Below, in pieces: positions 52,680-61,454 of a DNA stretch of 64,000 nt (position 1 is its first letter; each line of letters opens with the position of its first letter). Location of the stretch: positions 74,604 through 138,603 of the forward strand of contig JAJCKG010000009.1 in NCBI GenBank assembly GCA_020558355.1, read 5' to 3'. Source of the stretch: a bacterium 210820-DFI.6.37 (GTDB lineage Bacteria > Bacillota > Clostridia > Peptostreptococcales > Anaerovoracaceae). The notes beneath the pieces are model-generated. The model was not told where the DNA came from and did no database searches. It saw only the letters and a program-made list of their open reading frames with translations. A program made the position numbers and the translations under genes.

Positions 52680-52713
52680 ATTTGTTAATGTTAATAACGG
52701 AGGACGCATAATA

Positions 52714-54030
52714 ATGGACTGGAAAGAAATTTATGAAAGTAGAAAATGCTCTGCTGACGAAGCGGTCAAACTGATTCAGTCAGGCGACCGTGTCCTGTTT
52801 GCTCATGCTGTTGCTGAACCACAGATCCTGGTAGACGCAATGGTTGCAAACAAACATCTGTATAAGGATATTACTGTATCACACATGGTAACTCTGGGAA
52901 AAGGTGAATACTCCCTGCCTGAAAACAGCGATGTATTTACATTTGAAGGATGGTTTACAAGCCCTAGCACAAGAAAATCCATCGCGCAGGGTCATGGCGA
53001 ATTTGTTCCTGTATTCTTCCATGAAGTACCGTCTTACCTGAGAAGAGATATCTTCCATGAAGATGTACTGCTGGTATCTGTATCGGAGCCGGATGAGCAT
53101 GGATACTGCTGTGTAGGTGTTTCTTCTGACTATACAATGCAGGCGATCAAATCCTGCAGAACTGTTCTGGCAGAAGTAAATGATCAGGTGCCTACCGTAT
53201 TTGGGGAAACTTTCGTACATGTAAGTGAAATCGACGCGTTTGTTGAAAATTCACATCCGCTGTTCGAAAGCAAGCCTGCTAAGATTGGGCCAGTAGAAGA
53301 AGCAATCGGTAAAAACTGTGCTTCCCTTATTGATGATGGGGCTACTCTGCAGCTTGGTATCGGAGCGATTCCTGACGCTGTACTGTCACAGCTGGGCGAA
53401 AAGAAACATCTGGGTATCCATTCAGAAATGATCGCTGACGGCGTTGTTGACCTGTTTGAAAAGGGCGCTATCGACTGCAGCCAGAAGGGTATCGATGAAG
53501 GCAAAATGGTCGTTACTTTCCTGATGGGAACAAAGAGACTGTATGATTTCTGCGATAAAAACCCAATTGTAGAATTAAGACCGGTAGACTATGTAAATCA
53601 CCCTGAAGTTGTCGCGCAGTTAAAGAACCTGGTTTGCATCAATGCCTGCGTACAGGTAGACTTTATGGGACAGATCGTTTCCGAATGTATCGGTACAAAA
53701 CAGATTTCCGGAGTAGGCGGTCAGGTTGACTTCGTAAGAGGCGCTGCTATGTCTCACGATGGAAAGGGTAAAGCTATTATTGCAATGCCTTCTGTAACAA
53801 ATATGAAGGATGGCACAAAGGTTTCCAAGATCGTTCCGTTTATCGATCACGGCGCTGCTGTTACAACTTCCAGATGTGACGCTGACTACATTGTTACAGA
53901 ATACGGTATTGCCGAAATGAAGGGAAGAACTCTGAAAGACAGAGCAAGACAGCTGATCAATATTGCTCACCCTGATTTCAGAGAAGAACTGAAAGCGCAG
54001 TTCAAAGAAAGATTTAACGCTGAATTTTAA
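52714..54030 (+). CDS. 4-hydroxybutyrate CoA-transferase
   Basis: Transfers CoA from acetyl-CoA or butyryl-CoA to 4-hydroxybutyrate. The 438-residue protein is of the acetyl-CoA hydrolase/transferase family. The catalytic Glu238 lies in GIHSEMIADGVVDL, with LQLGIGAIPDAV and GVGGQVDFVRGA. Length and catalytic position equal the C. aminobutyricum AbfT. The ATG at 52714 follows AACGGAGGAC; upstream in-frame starts lie inside the Cys-rich gene. Codon bias indicates high expression. Confidence 0.93.
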   Translation: MDWKEIYESRKCSADEAVKLIQSGDRVLFAHAVAEPQILVDAMVANKHLYKDITVSHMVTLGKGEYSLPENSDVFTFEGWFTSPSTRKSIAQGHGEFVPVFFHEVPSYLRRDIFHEDVLLVSVSEPDEHGYCCVGVSSDYTMQAIKSCRTVLAEVNDQVPTVFGETFVHVSEIDAFVENSHPLFESKPAKIGPVEEAIGKNCASLIDDGATLQLGIGAIPDAVLSQLGEKKHLGIHSEMIADGVVDLFEKGAIDCSQKGIDEGKMVVTFLMGTKRLYDFCDKNPIVELRPVDYVNHPEVVAQLKNLVCINACVQVDFMGQIVSECIGTKQISGVGGQVDFVRGAAMSHDGKGKAIIAMPSVTNMKDGTKVSKIVPFIDHGAAVTTSRCDADYIVTEYGIAEMKGRTLKDRARQLINIAHPDFREELKAQFKERFNAEF

Positions 54031-54094
54031 TGTCTGTGAAGACATTTGATTGTATATTGTTAAAAAGTTAAAAGAGAAAAAGAGAGGTAAAATT

Positions 54095-55219
54095 ATGCAA
54101 GCATTAAGAGTAGTACCTGCAATTCATTATTTCGACACATTTAAAGACTTTAATGAAGAATTCAAGCTGGGAAAAGGCGATATCCTGGTTACAAATCAGT
54201 GGATGTATGATCCGTATGTAAAACCACTGGGTATCGATATGCCTGTAATCTATCAGGAAAAGTACGGCGCTGGTGAACCGACTGACGAAATGATGGACGC
54301 TATGAAGGCTGAAATGGATAAGTATGAATACAATAGAATCATCGCTTTCGGCGGTGGTACAATTGTAGACTGCTGTAAAGTATTAGCGTGCGAAATTCCT
54401 GACAAAGTAGCTGACCTTTACACTGGTAAAGTAGCTCCTAAGAGAGTAAAAGAACTGATCGTTGTTCCTACAACTTGCGGAACTGGTTCTGAAGTAACAA
54501 ACGTAGCGGTAGCTTCCATTCCTTCCCTGAACCTGAAGAAGGGTATTGCTGATGAACAGACTTATGCTGATATCGCTGTACTGATTCCGGAATCCCTGCA
54601 GGGACTGCCTGATAAAGTATTTGCGACTTCATCCGTAGACGCTCTGATTCACGCTGTTGAATCCTTCCTGTCACCAAAGGCTTCTCCTTTCACAGAAATG
54701 TATTCTGTAAAGGCTATCGAAATGATCATGAACGGATACAAACAGATCATTGCCGCTGGCGGAAACACTGCTGAAAACAGAAAAGCTCTGCTGAAAGATT
54801 TCCTGATCGCTTCCAACTATGCTGGTATCGCGTTCGGTAACGCTGGATGCGGCGCTGTTCACGCTCTGTCTTACGCTCACGGCGGCGCGTTCCACATTCC
54901 GCACGGCGAAGCTAACTTCATCTGCTTCACAGAAGTATTCAAGATGTACATGAGAAAACAGCCTAAGGGCAAAATCGAAATTGCTAACAAGCTGTTTGCT
55001 GACGTACTGGGCTGCGATCCTGCTGATGTATATCCTGCGCTGGACGAATTCCTGGGCAAGATTATCGAAAAGAAACCGCTGAAAGAATACGGAATGACAG
55101 AAGATCAGGTTGCTCCGTTTGCTAAGTCCACCATCGACAATCAGCAGAGACTGCTGGGCAACAACTATGTTCCTCTTACAGAAGAAGAAATCGCGGAGAT
55201 TTTCCAGAATCTGTACTAA
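54095..55219 (+). CDS. 4-hydroxybutyrate dehydrogenase (iron-type alcohol dehydrogenase)
   Basis: NADH-dependent reduction of succinate semialdehyde to 4-hydroxybutyrate. The 374-residue group III alcohol dehydrogenase has FGGGTIVDCCKVLA for NAD binding and the metal-ligand segments SSVDALIHAVESF and AVHALSYAHGGAFHIPHGEAN. The context with the 4-hydroxybutyrate CoA-transferase and dehydratase gives the substrate. The ATG at 54095 follows AGAGAGGTAA; the frame opens earlier at 54050 without support. It shares the expression-type codon bias. Confidence 0.92.
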   Translation: MQALRVVPAIHYFDTFKDFNEEFKLGKGDILVTNQWMYDPYVKPLGIDMPVIYQEKYGAGEPTDEMMDAMKAEMDKYEYNRIIAFGGGTIVDCCKVLACEIPDKVADLYTGKVAPKRVKELIVVPTTCGTGSEVTNVAVASIPSLNLKKGIADEQTYADIAVLIPESLQGLPDKVFATSSVDALIHAVESFLSPKASPFTEMYSVKAIEMIMNGYKQIIAAGGNTAENRKALLKDFLIASNYAGIAFGNAGCGAVHALSYAHGGAFHIPHGEANFICFTEVFKMYMRKQPKGKIEIANKLFADVLGCDPADVYPALDEFLGKIIEKKPLKEYGMTEDQVAPFAKSTIDNQQRLLGNNYVPLTEEEIAEIFQNLY

Positions 55220-55245
55220 TACAGGAAGATATATTGAAATTAAAA

Positions 55246-55303
55246 GAGGGTGCTTTGAAAGCCGATGTTATTAAGTTAACATTGGCATAGAGCAGTACTC
55301 CTC
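55246..55303 (+). other. Compact structured RNA element after the dehydrogenase gene
   Basis: Three coaxial helices are possible: GAGG/CCTC (55246-55249 with 55300-55303), GCTTT/AGAGC (55252-55256 with 55289-55293) and a ten-base stem GCCGATGTTA/TAACATTGGC (55261-55270 with 55277-55286). It ends seven bases before a terminator, so it would form the mRNA 3-prime end. No known class recognised. Confidence 0.45.
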
Positions 55304-55309
55304 TCAAAC

Positions 55310-55350
55310 AGAGGCTGAAGATATCGTTTCGTCAGCCTCTTTTCTTTTTT
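55310..55350 (+). terminator. Intrinsic terminator of the 4-hydroxybutyrate cluster
   Basis: AGAGGCTGA (55310-55318) pairs with TCAGCCTCT (55332-55340), followed by TTTCTTTTTT. Confidence 0.92.
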
Positions 55351-55405
55351 GGCGCCGAAGCGGCATGAATGACACAAGTTACCGGTGCCAGAAAAGGCGC
55401 AAAAC

Positions 55406-55434
55406 TTGACACAGAAAATTTTATATGATACTTT
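55406..55434 (+). promoter_or_regulatory. Promoter of the DUF975 gene
   Basis: TTGACA at 55406-55411 is a perfect -35. TACTTT at 55429-55434, 17 bases on, is a weak -10. Confidence 0.6.
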
Positions 55435-55489
55435 AAATCATACGGTATTATAATAATTGACAGGACTTATAACAGGAGGAACGACAGGA

Positions 55490-56314
55490 ATGAACAACAT
55501 AATTATAACAGAACCAAGCAGAAACCTGCGAATGCTGGGCAGGCAGGCTTTGGAAGGAAAGTGGAAGGTAGCCTTGACTGCTGTGATCGTCTGCCAGCTG
55601 TGTCTGGAACTGCCGGTTTTGATTTTAGATGAACTTTTTGGAAAGACTCTGACAGAGCTTTTTGGAAACGGCGATCTGCTCTATGGCATGGATACTGGTA
55701 CGGGAGTTGATTTTATGACCATCATGAGTCAGAGCGCGCAGAAGATTTCCGCCATGTCAGGTGTATACTCATTTTTGGTGACCGGTGCCTTTACACTGGG
55801 GCTGACCATGTTCTTTATCAGCCTGTTCCGCAGGAAGGAAGCGGATCCAGCGCAGGTATTCTCCGGCTTTGAGTATTTTTTCAAAGCGCTGGGGCTGTCC
55901 TTTATGGTTGGTCTGTTTACCGCACTGTGGACTCTGCTTTTCATCGTTCCGGGAATCATTGCGATGATCCGCTACAGCCAGGCTTTCTTTATTCTGGCGG
56001 ATAATCCGGAAAAAGGGATTATGGAATGCATCAGCGAGAGCAAATGGATGATGCGAGGAAATAAGGCGAAATATTTTTGTATGTGTCTTTCTTTCATCGG
56101 ATGGATCATTCTGACCAGCGTTGTGGTGGGTATTATCGTTGGAATTTTTTCACTGCCTTTCGGAGGCGGAGCCTTCGCCGCTATTATCACCGGCATACTG
56201 ACCGTTATTCTTACCAGCCCGGTAAGCGCTTATATGACTACGACGGAAGCCGCCTTCTATGATATCCTGACAGGGAATCTGAGAGCGGAAACCTATACGC
56301 CGGGGCAGTATTAA
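55490..56314 (+). CDS. DUF975 family integral membrane protein
   Basis: The protein of about 274 residues has six hydrophobic segments. It begins EPSRNLRMLGRQALEGKWKVAL, the typical N-terminal signature of DUF975 membrane proteins, and has LFIVPGIIAMIRYSQAFFILADNPEKGIMECISESKWMMRGNK in the middle. The function is unknown. The ATG at 55490 follows ACAGGAGGA; the open frame extends back to 55457 without homology. A small Cys-rich protein follows 13 bases on. Confidence 0.85.
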   Translation: MNNIIITEPSRNLRMLGRQALEGKWKVALTAVIVCQLCLELPVLILDELFGKTLTELFGNGDLLYGMDTGTGVDFMTIMSQSAQKISAMSGVYSFLVTGAFTLGLTMFFISLFRRKEADPAQVFSGFEYFFKALGLSFMVGLFTALWTLLFIVPGIIAMIRYSQAFFILADNPEKGIMECISESKWMMRGNKAKYFCMCLSFIGWIILTSVVVGIIVGIFSLPFGGGAFAAIITGILTVILTSPVSAYMTTTEAAFYDILTGNLRAETYTPGQY

Positions 56315-56327
56315 AGGAGGAAGAGCC

Positions 56328-56609
56328 TTGGAGCAAAAAGAGCCAAAAAAGTATAAGTTTTTCAGCCATACAGAGTGCGAGTTTTTTCCATGCCATAAGA
56401 CGGACAAACCGGAAACCTTCAACTGTCTTTTCTGTTATTGTCCTCTCTACGCGCTGGGGGAAGACTGCGGCGGCAATTTCAGTTTTACAGATAATGGAAT
56501 CAAAGACTGCACCAATTGCCTTATTCCTCACAGCACAGGCGGTTTTGACTATATAATGGAGCGCTATGGAAAGATTTCAGATCTGATTAAAAAGGAAAGA
56601 AACAAGTAA
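56328..56609 (+). CDS. Small cysteine-rich zinc-ribbon-like protein
   Basis: The 93-residue protein has nine cysteines arranged as ECEFFPCHKTD, CLFCYCPLY, EDCGG and KDCTNC, the pattern of the PF04071-type cysteine-rich small domain. The start is TTG 56328 after AAAGGAGGAAG. Members often occur near cobalamin or radical enzymes, but no reaction is assigned. It is probably co-transcribed with the DUF975 gene and ends at the terminator at 56618. Confidence 0.8.
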   Translation: MEQKEPKKYKFFSHTECEFFPCHKTDKPETFNCLFCYCPLYALGEDCGGNFSFTDNGIKDCTNCLIPHSTGGFDYIMERYGKISDLIKKERNK

Positions 56610-56617
56610 AAGAAAAG

Positions 56618-56645
56618 ACCTCTGATCCTGCGTCAGGGGTTTTTT
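56618..56645 (+). terminator. Intrinsic terminator
   Basis: ACCTCTGA (56618-56625) pairs with TCAGGGGT (56633-56640), with a wobble, followed by TTTTT. Confidence 0.85.
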
Positions 56646-56706
56646 GTAACTTGGATGTGCCTGCCCGCATAAGATAAGAAAGATTTATCTTAAAGGAGGA
56701 ACTGCA

Positions 56707-57813
56707 TTGAAAGGAAAAATCAGGAGTATCTACCCGGGCGGAAATACAACAAAAGGTTTTTTTTCTTATTATGATTACATATTGGGGCAGCAGGAGGCAA
56801 ACCGCATTATCTGCCTGAAGGGAGGACCAGGGGTAGGAAAGTCTACCTTCATGCGAAAGATCGGGGACCATTTTGCCGAAAAGGGAGAAGATGTAGATTT
56901 TCTGTGGTGCTCTTCCGATCCGGATTCCCTGGATGGGATTGTACTGAAAGAACGAAGCATCGCGCTGATCGACGCGACCAGCCCTCATGTGGTGGATCCA
57001 GTCAATCCGGGAGCGGTAGACAGTATCGCGCACCTGGGCGAGTTCTGGGACGGGGAGGCGCTGAAAAAGTGCAAGAGCCATGTTCTGGAAAGCAACGGAA
57101 GGATCAAACGCTGGTTCGGTTACGCTTACAATTATCTGGAAGCGGCAGGCGCCGTTTACGACGCGCTGCAAGCCGCATACGAGGACGCTCTGGAGAATGG
57201 AGAACTGTACCGGATCGCGGCAGGAATCGTGGGGGATGAAATGGCGCACCGGGAAATCGCCCTGAAGCCGGGCCGGATAAAAAAACAGTTCGCGAGCGCC
57301 ATTACGCCAAAGGGAATACAAAACCATATCGATTCTATTATTGAGGGATATGAAAAACTGTATATCATTACAGGTCCGGTAGGTCTGAGCGGGGAGCGTC
57401 TGCTTACTATTGCGGCGGAAAGCGCCCTTTACAGAGGAATGGATGTGGAAGCCTATTACTGCCCTATGAAGCCGGATACGAAAATCGAGCATCTTTTGAT
57501 TCCGGGGCTGAACACCGCGTTCGTTTCGGTCAACCAGTATCACGACCTGGCGGTCCGGGAGCGGGAAGAAGAGATAAAGCGGATCGATATGAATGATATT
57601 ATAAACTGGGGCAGGCTGGAGGAGTTTGGACCTATGCTGGCGGACTGCGAGAACAGGCTGAAAGAGCTGATTGGGGAGGCTGTGAATTGTATTGTAAAGG
57701 CAAAGAAAGAGCACGACCGTCTGGAAAGCTATTATATCCCAAATATGGATTTTCAAAAAATAGATGAGCTGCGGGATGAAATCATTGGTAAAATAGAGGC
57801 AAACGTATTATAA
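56707..57813 (+). CDS. P-loop nucleotide-binding protein (PRK06851-like)
   Basis: The 368-residue protein has a clear P-loop GGPGVGKST at residues 39-47 and a second, matching half whose loop is degenerate (TGPVGLSGERLL near 222-233). The duplicated kinase-like layout fits the PRK06851-type clostridial ATPases of unknown role. TTG 56707 is the start, six bases after AAAGGAGGA. Between the loops, DATSPHVVDPVNPGAVD is family-typical. It precedes the ATP-grasp/racemase/Mur-ligase group but is separated by 44 bases. Confidence 0.8.
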   Translation: MKGKIRSIYPGGNTTKGFFSYYDYILGQQEANRIICLKGGPGVGKSTFMRKIGDHFAEKGEDVDFLWCSSDPDSLDGIVLKERSIALIDATSPHVVDPVNPGAVDSIAHLGEFWDGEALKKCKSHVLESNGRIKRWFGYAYNYLEAAGAVYDALQAAYEDALENGELYRIAAGIVGDEMAHREIALKPGRIKKQFASAITPKGIQNHIDSIIEGYEKLYIITGPVGLSGERLLTIAAESALYRGMDVEAYYCPMKPDTKIEHLLIPGLNTAFVSVNQYHDLAVREREEEIKRIDMNDIINWGRLEEFGPMLADCENRLKELIGEAVNCIVKAKKEHDRLESYYIPNMDFQKIDELRDEIIGKIEANVL

Positions 57814-57857
57814 TATAAAGTAACTGACAAATTTATAAAGCAAATGAGGAGAATACG

Positions 57858-59060
57858 ATGGAGAAAAAGTTCATACCATTACTTTTCGCGGGAGATATAA
57901 ATGTATGCAGCGTGGCGAGAGCTTTTCACGAAGAATATGGGATAGTTTCCAGCGCCTATGGAAAGTATCCCACAGGCCCCTGCATGGACAGTAAGATTAT
58001 AGATTATAAGGCGAATGAAAAGGCGGACCAGCAGGATACTTTTCTAAAGCTGGTGCGGGATTTCGCAGCGGAGCACGCGGATGAAACGGTTTTGCTGATT
58101 GGCTGCGGGGACAGTTATGTTCAGCTGATGAGCCAGAACAAGAATAACTTTCCGGAAAATGTTATCGCGCCGTACATCGACATTGACCTTATGAATGATC
58201 TGATCCATAAGGAAAAGTTTTACGCGATGTGCCAGCGGACAGGCGTCGATTATCCTACCACCTATGTCCATAAAAAAGAGCTGGGGATGGATGTGGCCGC
58301 GCCGTTTGAAGGGCCGTACATTGTAAAGCCCTCCAATGGTATCGAATACTGGAGACATCCGTATCCGACACAGAAAAAGGTATATAAGGAAGATTCCTGG
58401 GAGGACGTTCTGCGGGTCCTGGGAGATATCTACGGAGCGGGATATGAGGATTCTGTCATTATCCAGAATTTCATACCGGGAGACGATACCTATATGCGGG
58501 TACTGACCAATTATTCGGACAAGCATGGAAAGGTAAAAATGATGTGTCTGGGCCATGTGCTGCTGGAAGAGCACACGCCTCACGGGCTGGGAAACCACGC
58601 GGTGATTATTACAGAGCAGAATGAAAAGCTTCAGAGCCAGTTCAAAGCGCTGCTGGAAGAGATCGGATATGTGGGCTTTTCCAATTTTGATATCAAATAT
58701 GACCGCCGGGATGGAAAATATAAAGTGTTTGAAATCAATACGCGTCAGGGCCGCAGCAATTATTACGTGACCAGCGCGGGAGCTAATATCGCAAAGCTGG
58801 TAGTGGATGACTATATTCTGGACAAGCCTTTGGAATTCAAAGCTGTAAAGAACGAGCATATGTTTACGGTAGTGCCGGATAAAGTAGCTTTTACTTATAT
58901 CCGTCCGGAAGAATACCAGAGAAAAATGCGCAGTCTCATAAAGCAGGGGAAAGTGTCCAATCCGCTTATTTACAAGGAAGACAACAGCCTGATAAGAAAG
59001 CTCAGAGTGTTCAAGAACATGCACAGGCATCATAAAGCCTTTAAAAAATACTATAAATAA
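57858..59060 (+). CDS. ATP-grasp ligase, D-aspartate ligase-like
   Basis: The 400-residue protein starts FIPLLFAGDINVCSVARAFHEEYGI, the opening seen in D-aspartate ligase (Asl)-type ATP-grasp enzymes. It has PYIVKPSNGIEYW, the FIPGDDTYMRV metal region and FEINTRQGRSNYY. Such ligases join an amino acid to a carboxyl or amine; Asl of Enterococcus faecium adds D-Asp to peptidoglycan precursors. The following racemase would supply D-Asp or D-Glu, and a MurE-like ligase comes next. AATGAGGAGAATACG precedes the ATG. Confidence 0.78.
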   Translation: MEKKFIPLLFAGDINVCSVARAFHEEYGIVSSAYGKYPTGPCMDSKIIDYKANEKADQQDTFLKLVRDFAAEHADETVLLIGCGDSYVQLMSQNKNNFPENVIAPYIDIDLMNDLIHKEKFYAMCQRTGVDYPTTYVHKKELGMDVAAPFEGPYIVKPSNGIEYWRHPYPTQKKVYKEDSWEDVLRVLGDIYGAGYEDSVIIQNFIPGDDTYMRVLTNYSDKHGKVKMMCLGHVLLEEHTPHGLGNHAVIITEQNEKLQSQFKALLEEIGYVGFSNFDIKYDRRDGKYKVFEINTRQGRSNYYVTSAGANIAKLVVDDYILDKPLEFKAVKNEHMFTVVPDKVAFTYIRPEEYQRKMRSLIKQGKVSNPLIYKEDNSLIRKLRVFKNMHRHHKAFKKYYK

Positions 59061-59077
59061 AGGATTTGGAGAATGGG

Positions 59078-59806
59078 ATGAAGGACAATCAGAAAGTGCT
59101 GGGTGTGATCGGGGGAATGGGGCCTCTGGCAACGCAGCTGTTTTATAAAATGGTGATCGAACATACGGACGCGCACCGCGATCAGGAGCATATCAACATG
59201 GTGATATTAAGCCATGCCACTATGCCGGACCGGACAGAAGCCATCATGGAAGGGAAGCTGGACGATCTGCTGCTGCGCCTGAAGGAAGACGCAGAGCTGC
59301 TGGAGCGAAGCGGCGCGGATTGTATCGCGATACCGTGCAATACCAGTCATGTGGTTATCGAAGAGCTGCAGGAGCAGTCAGCTCTTCCTATCATCAATAT
59401 GATTCAGGTTACTGCCGGGAAGATCCGAGGCAAGTATGGAGCGGGAACGAAGGTTGGAATCATGGCTACTGACGGAACCATAAGAACCGGCCTGTATCAG
59501 AAAGCGTGTGAGGCCTGCGGCCTGATTCCGGTCATACCGACACCGGAAAATCAGACAAGGGTAATGAAAATCATCTACGATGGGATCAAGGATGGAGGCC
59601 CGATTAATTACGATGATTTTGAAACTGTAGAAACACAGCTTCGGGAAGAAGACTGCGGCTGCGTCATTATGGCCTGTACGGAGCTTTCCTGTTTTAAGGA
59701 GCAGTTCCAGCTTTCCGACTATTTTGTAGACGCCATGAGGGAACTGGCTGAAGCAGCCATTATACAGTGCGGGAAAAAACTAAGGAGGAATGACAATGAT
59801 CGATAA
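59078..59806 (+). CDS. Aspartate/glutamate racemase family protein
   Basis: The 242-residue protein has VIGGMGPLATQLFY at the N-terminus and the two catalytic cysteines in AIPCNTSHV and IMACTELSCF, typical of PLP-independent Asp/Glu racemases, with a MATDGT loop. Of the two substrates, aspartate is favoured by the neighbouring Asl-like ligase. The ATG at 59078 is preceded by TTGGAGAATGG; a TTG at 59066 is too close to its site. It overlaps the Mur-ligase gene by 11 bases. Confidence 0.88.
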   Translation: MKDNQKVLGVIGGMGPLATQLFYKMVIEHTDAHRDQEHINMVILSHATMPDRTEAIMEGKLDDLLLRLKEDAELLERSGADCIAIPCNTSHVVIEELQEQSALPIINMIQVTAGKIRGKYGAGTKVGIMATDGTIRTGLYQKACEACGLIPVIPTPENQTRVMKIIYDGIKDGGPINYDDFETVETQLREEDCGCVIMACTELSCFKEQFQLSDYFVDAMRELAEAAIIQCGKKLRRNDNDR

Positions 59807-61310
59807 ACTGCATCTGCTAAAAGAATATACAGCGCTTCTTGACGAGAACGGCCTGATTGCCGAAACAAATCTCAGGGAAGAGATCTTAGATAAAAAAGTA
59901 AACTATGTTTCCTTCAATTCACAGGATATCCGTTATGATACCCTGTTTATCTGCAAAGGCGCTCACTTTACGGTGGATTATCTGCTCAGCGCCCTGGATG
60001 AAGGGGCATTTGCTTATATAAGCGAAGTCAAATATGAGAAGGAGGCTCCAGAGGCGCCTTATATCATTGTAACGGATATGAGAAAGACCATGGCGCTAGT
60101 AGCGGATCTTTTTTACAATCAGGTATGGAAGAGACTGACCATTACCGGAATTACCGGAACGAAAGGAAAATCCACCACGACTTATTTTATGCGGTACATT
60201 CTGGATGAATATCTCAGAGATCAGAAAAAACCGGTCAGCGCGGTTATTTCCGGCATAGACAACTACGATGGGATCATCAATGAAGAATCCCACCTTACGA
60301 CGCCGGAAGCGCTGGATCTGCACAGACATTATAATAACGCGGTAAAAAGCGGCATTGAATTCCTCACTATGGAGGTGTCCAGCCAGGCCCTGAAATATCA
60401 TCGGACCAGAGGAATCACCTTTGATGTGGGGTGCTTTTTAAATATCGGAATCGACCATATCAGCGCTGTGGAGCATCCGGATTTTGAAGATTATCTGAAG
60501 GCGAAAATGGTGCTGATGGGCCAGTGTAAAACGGTATGCGTCAATTTGGAAAGCGATTACGCGAAGACAGCCCTCAGCGCCGCCGAGGGAAAAGCGGAAC
60601 GGGTCATTACCTTTGGATTAAAGGAAGGCGCTGATATCTGCGGATATGATGTACGGCCGGAAAAGAGGGGCATCAGCTTCCGGGTTAAATGTGACAGCTT
60701 TGATGAAGAGTTCCGGATCGGAATGACAGGTCTCTTTAATGTGGAAAACGCTCTCGCGGCTATTTCCATCAGTTATGGACTTAATATTCCTCTGGAGCAT
60801 ATCAAAGCGGGCCTGAAAAAAGCACGGGTCAGCGGAAGAATGGAGATTTACACCAGCAAGAGCGGAAAGCTGGATGTTATTGTGGACTACGCCCATAACC
60901 AGATGAGCTTTGAATCTCTCTTTCATTCTACGAAAAAGGAATACCCGGGAAAGAAAATTACCATCGTATTCGGATGTCCTGGGAAAAAAGCGCTGGGAAG
61001 GCGAAAGGAACTGGGGGATATCGCTGGAAAATACGCGGACAAGGTATATATTACCGAAGAGGACGCCGGAGAAGAGCCGGTAATGAAGATTTCAGAGGAA
61101 ATCGCGGGGCATGTAAAAGAGTTTGACTGTGAATGTCATATTATCGTAGATAGAAAAGAGGCAATCCGTCAGGCCATTGAAACGGCGGATGACAATACCA
61201 TCGTTCTTATTACAGGCAAAGGAAGGGAAACAAGACAAAAGAGGGGGACACAATACATCGATACACCTTCCGATGTTGATTATGTAGAAGAGTTTTTAGC
61301 TCAGAAATAA
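59796..61310 (+). CDS. Mur ligase family protein, MurE-like
   Basis: The 504-residue protein has the three MurE domains: an N-terminal substrate domain (VSFNSQDIRYDTLFICKG), the central ATPase with GITGTKGKSTTTYF near 118-131 and MEVSSQAL, and the C-terminal domain with VDYAHNQMSFE. The segment that in DAP-adding MurE reads DNPR is TEEDAGEEP at 420-428, so DAP specificity is unlikely. The added residue is unknown. The ATG at 59796 is seven bases after GGAGG; ATG 59790 is too near. It is coupled to the racemase gene. Confidence 0.82.
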   Translation: MIDKLHLLKEYTALLDENGLIAETNLREEILDKKVNYVSFNSQDIRYDTLFICKGAHFTVDYLLSALDEGAFAYISEVKYEKEAPEAPYIIVTDMRKTMALVADLFYNQVWKRLTITGITGTKGKSTTTYFMRYILDEYLRDQKKPVSAVISGIDNYDGIINEESHLTTPEALDLHRHYNNAVKSGIEFLTMEVSSQALKYHRTRGITFDVGCFLNIGIDHISAVEHPDFEDYLKAKMVLMGQCKTVCVNLESDYAKTALSAAEGKAERVITFGLKEGADICGYDVRPEKRGISFRVKCDSFDEEFRIGMTGLFNVENALAAISISYGLNIPLEHIKAGLKKARVSGRMEIYTSKSGKLDVIVDYAHNQMSFESLFHSTKKEYPGKKITIVFGCPGKKALGRRKELGDIAGKYADKVYITEEDAGEEPVMKISEEIAGHVKEFDCECHIIVDRKEAIRQAIETADDNTIVLITGKGRETRQKRGTQYIDTPSDVDYVEEFLAQK

Positions 61311-61454
61311 AAGACACATATCCTTAAGAGCGGACGCGTATACTGGCAGTATCGGCGCTCCTGACGCTGCTTTTCAGAGGCAGGCCGGATCTTTAAAAGG
61401 GATTGGCCGGAATCGGGGAACATGAAAGGATAAAGAGGTAAGGAGGGATTAGAA

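Noticed and set aside
61311..61454. Possible tRNA or small RNA before the flavodoxin gene
   Set aside because: Only short hairpins (for example ATACT-GGC-AGTAT) are present; no T-loop or acceptor stem pattern.
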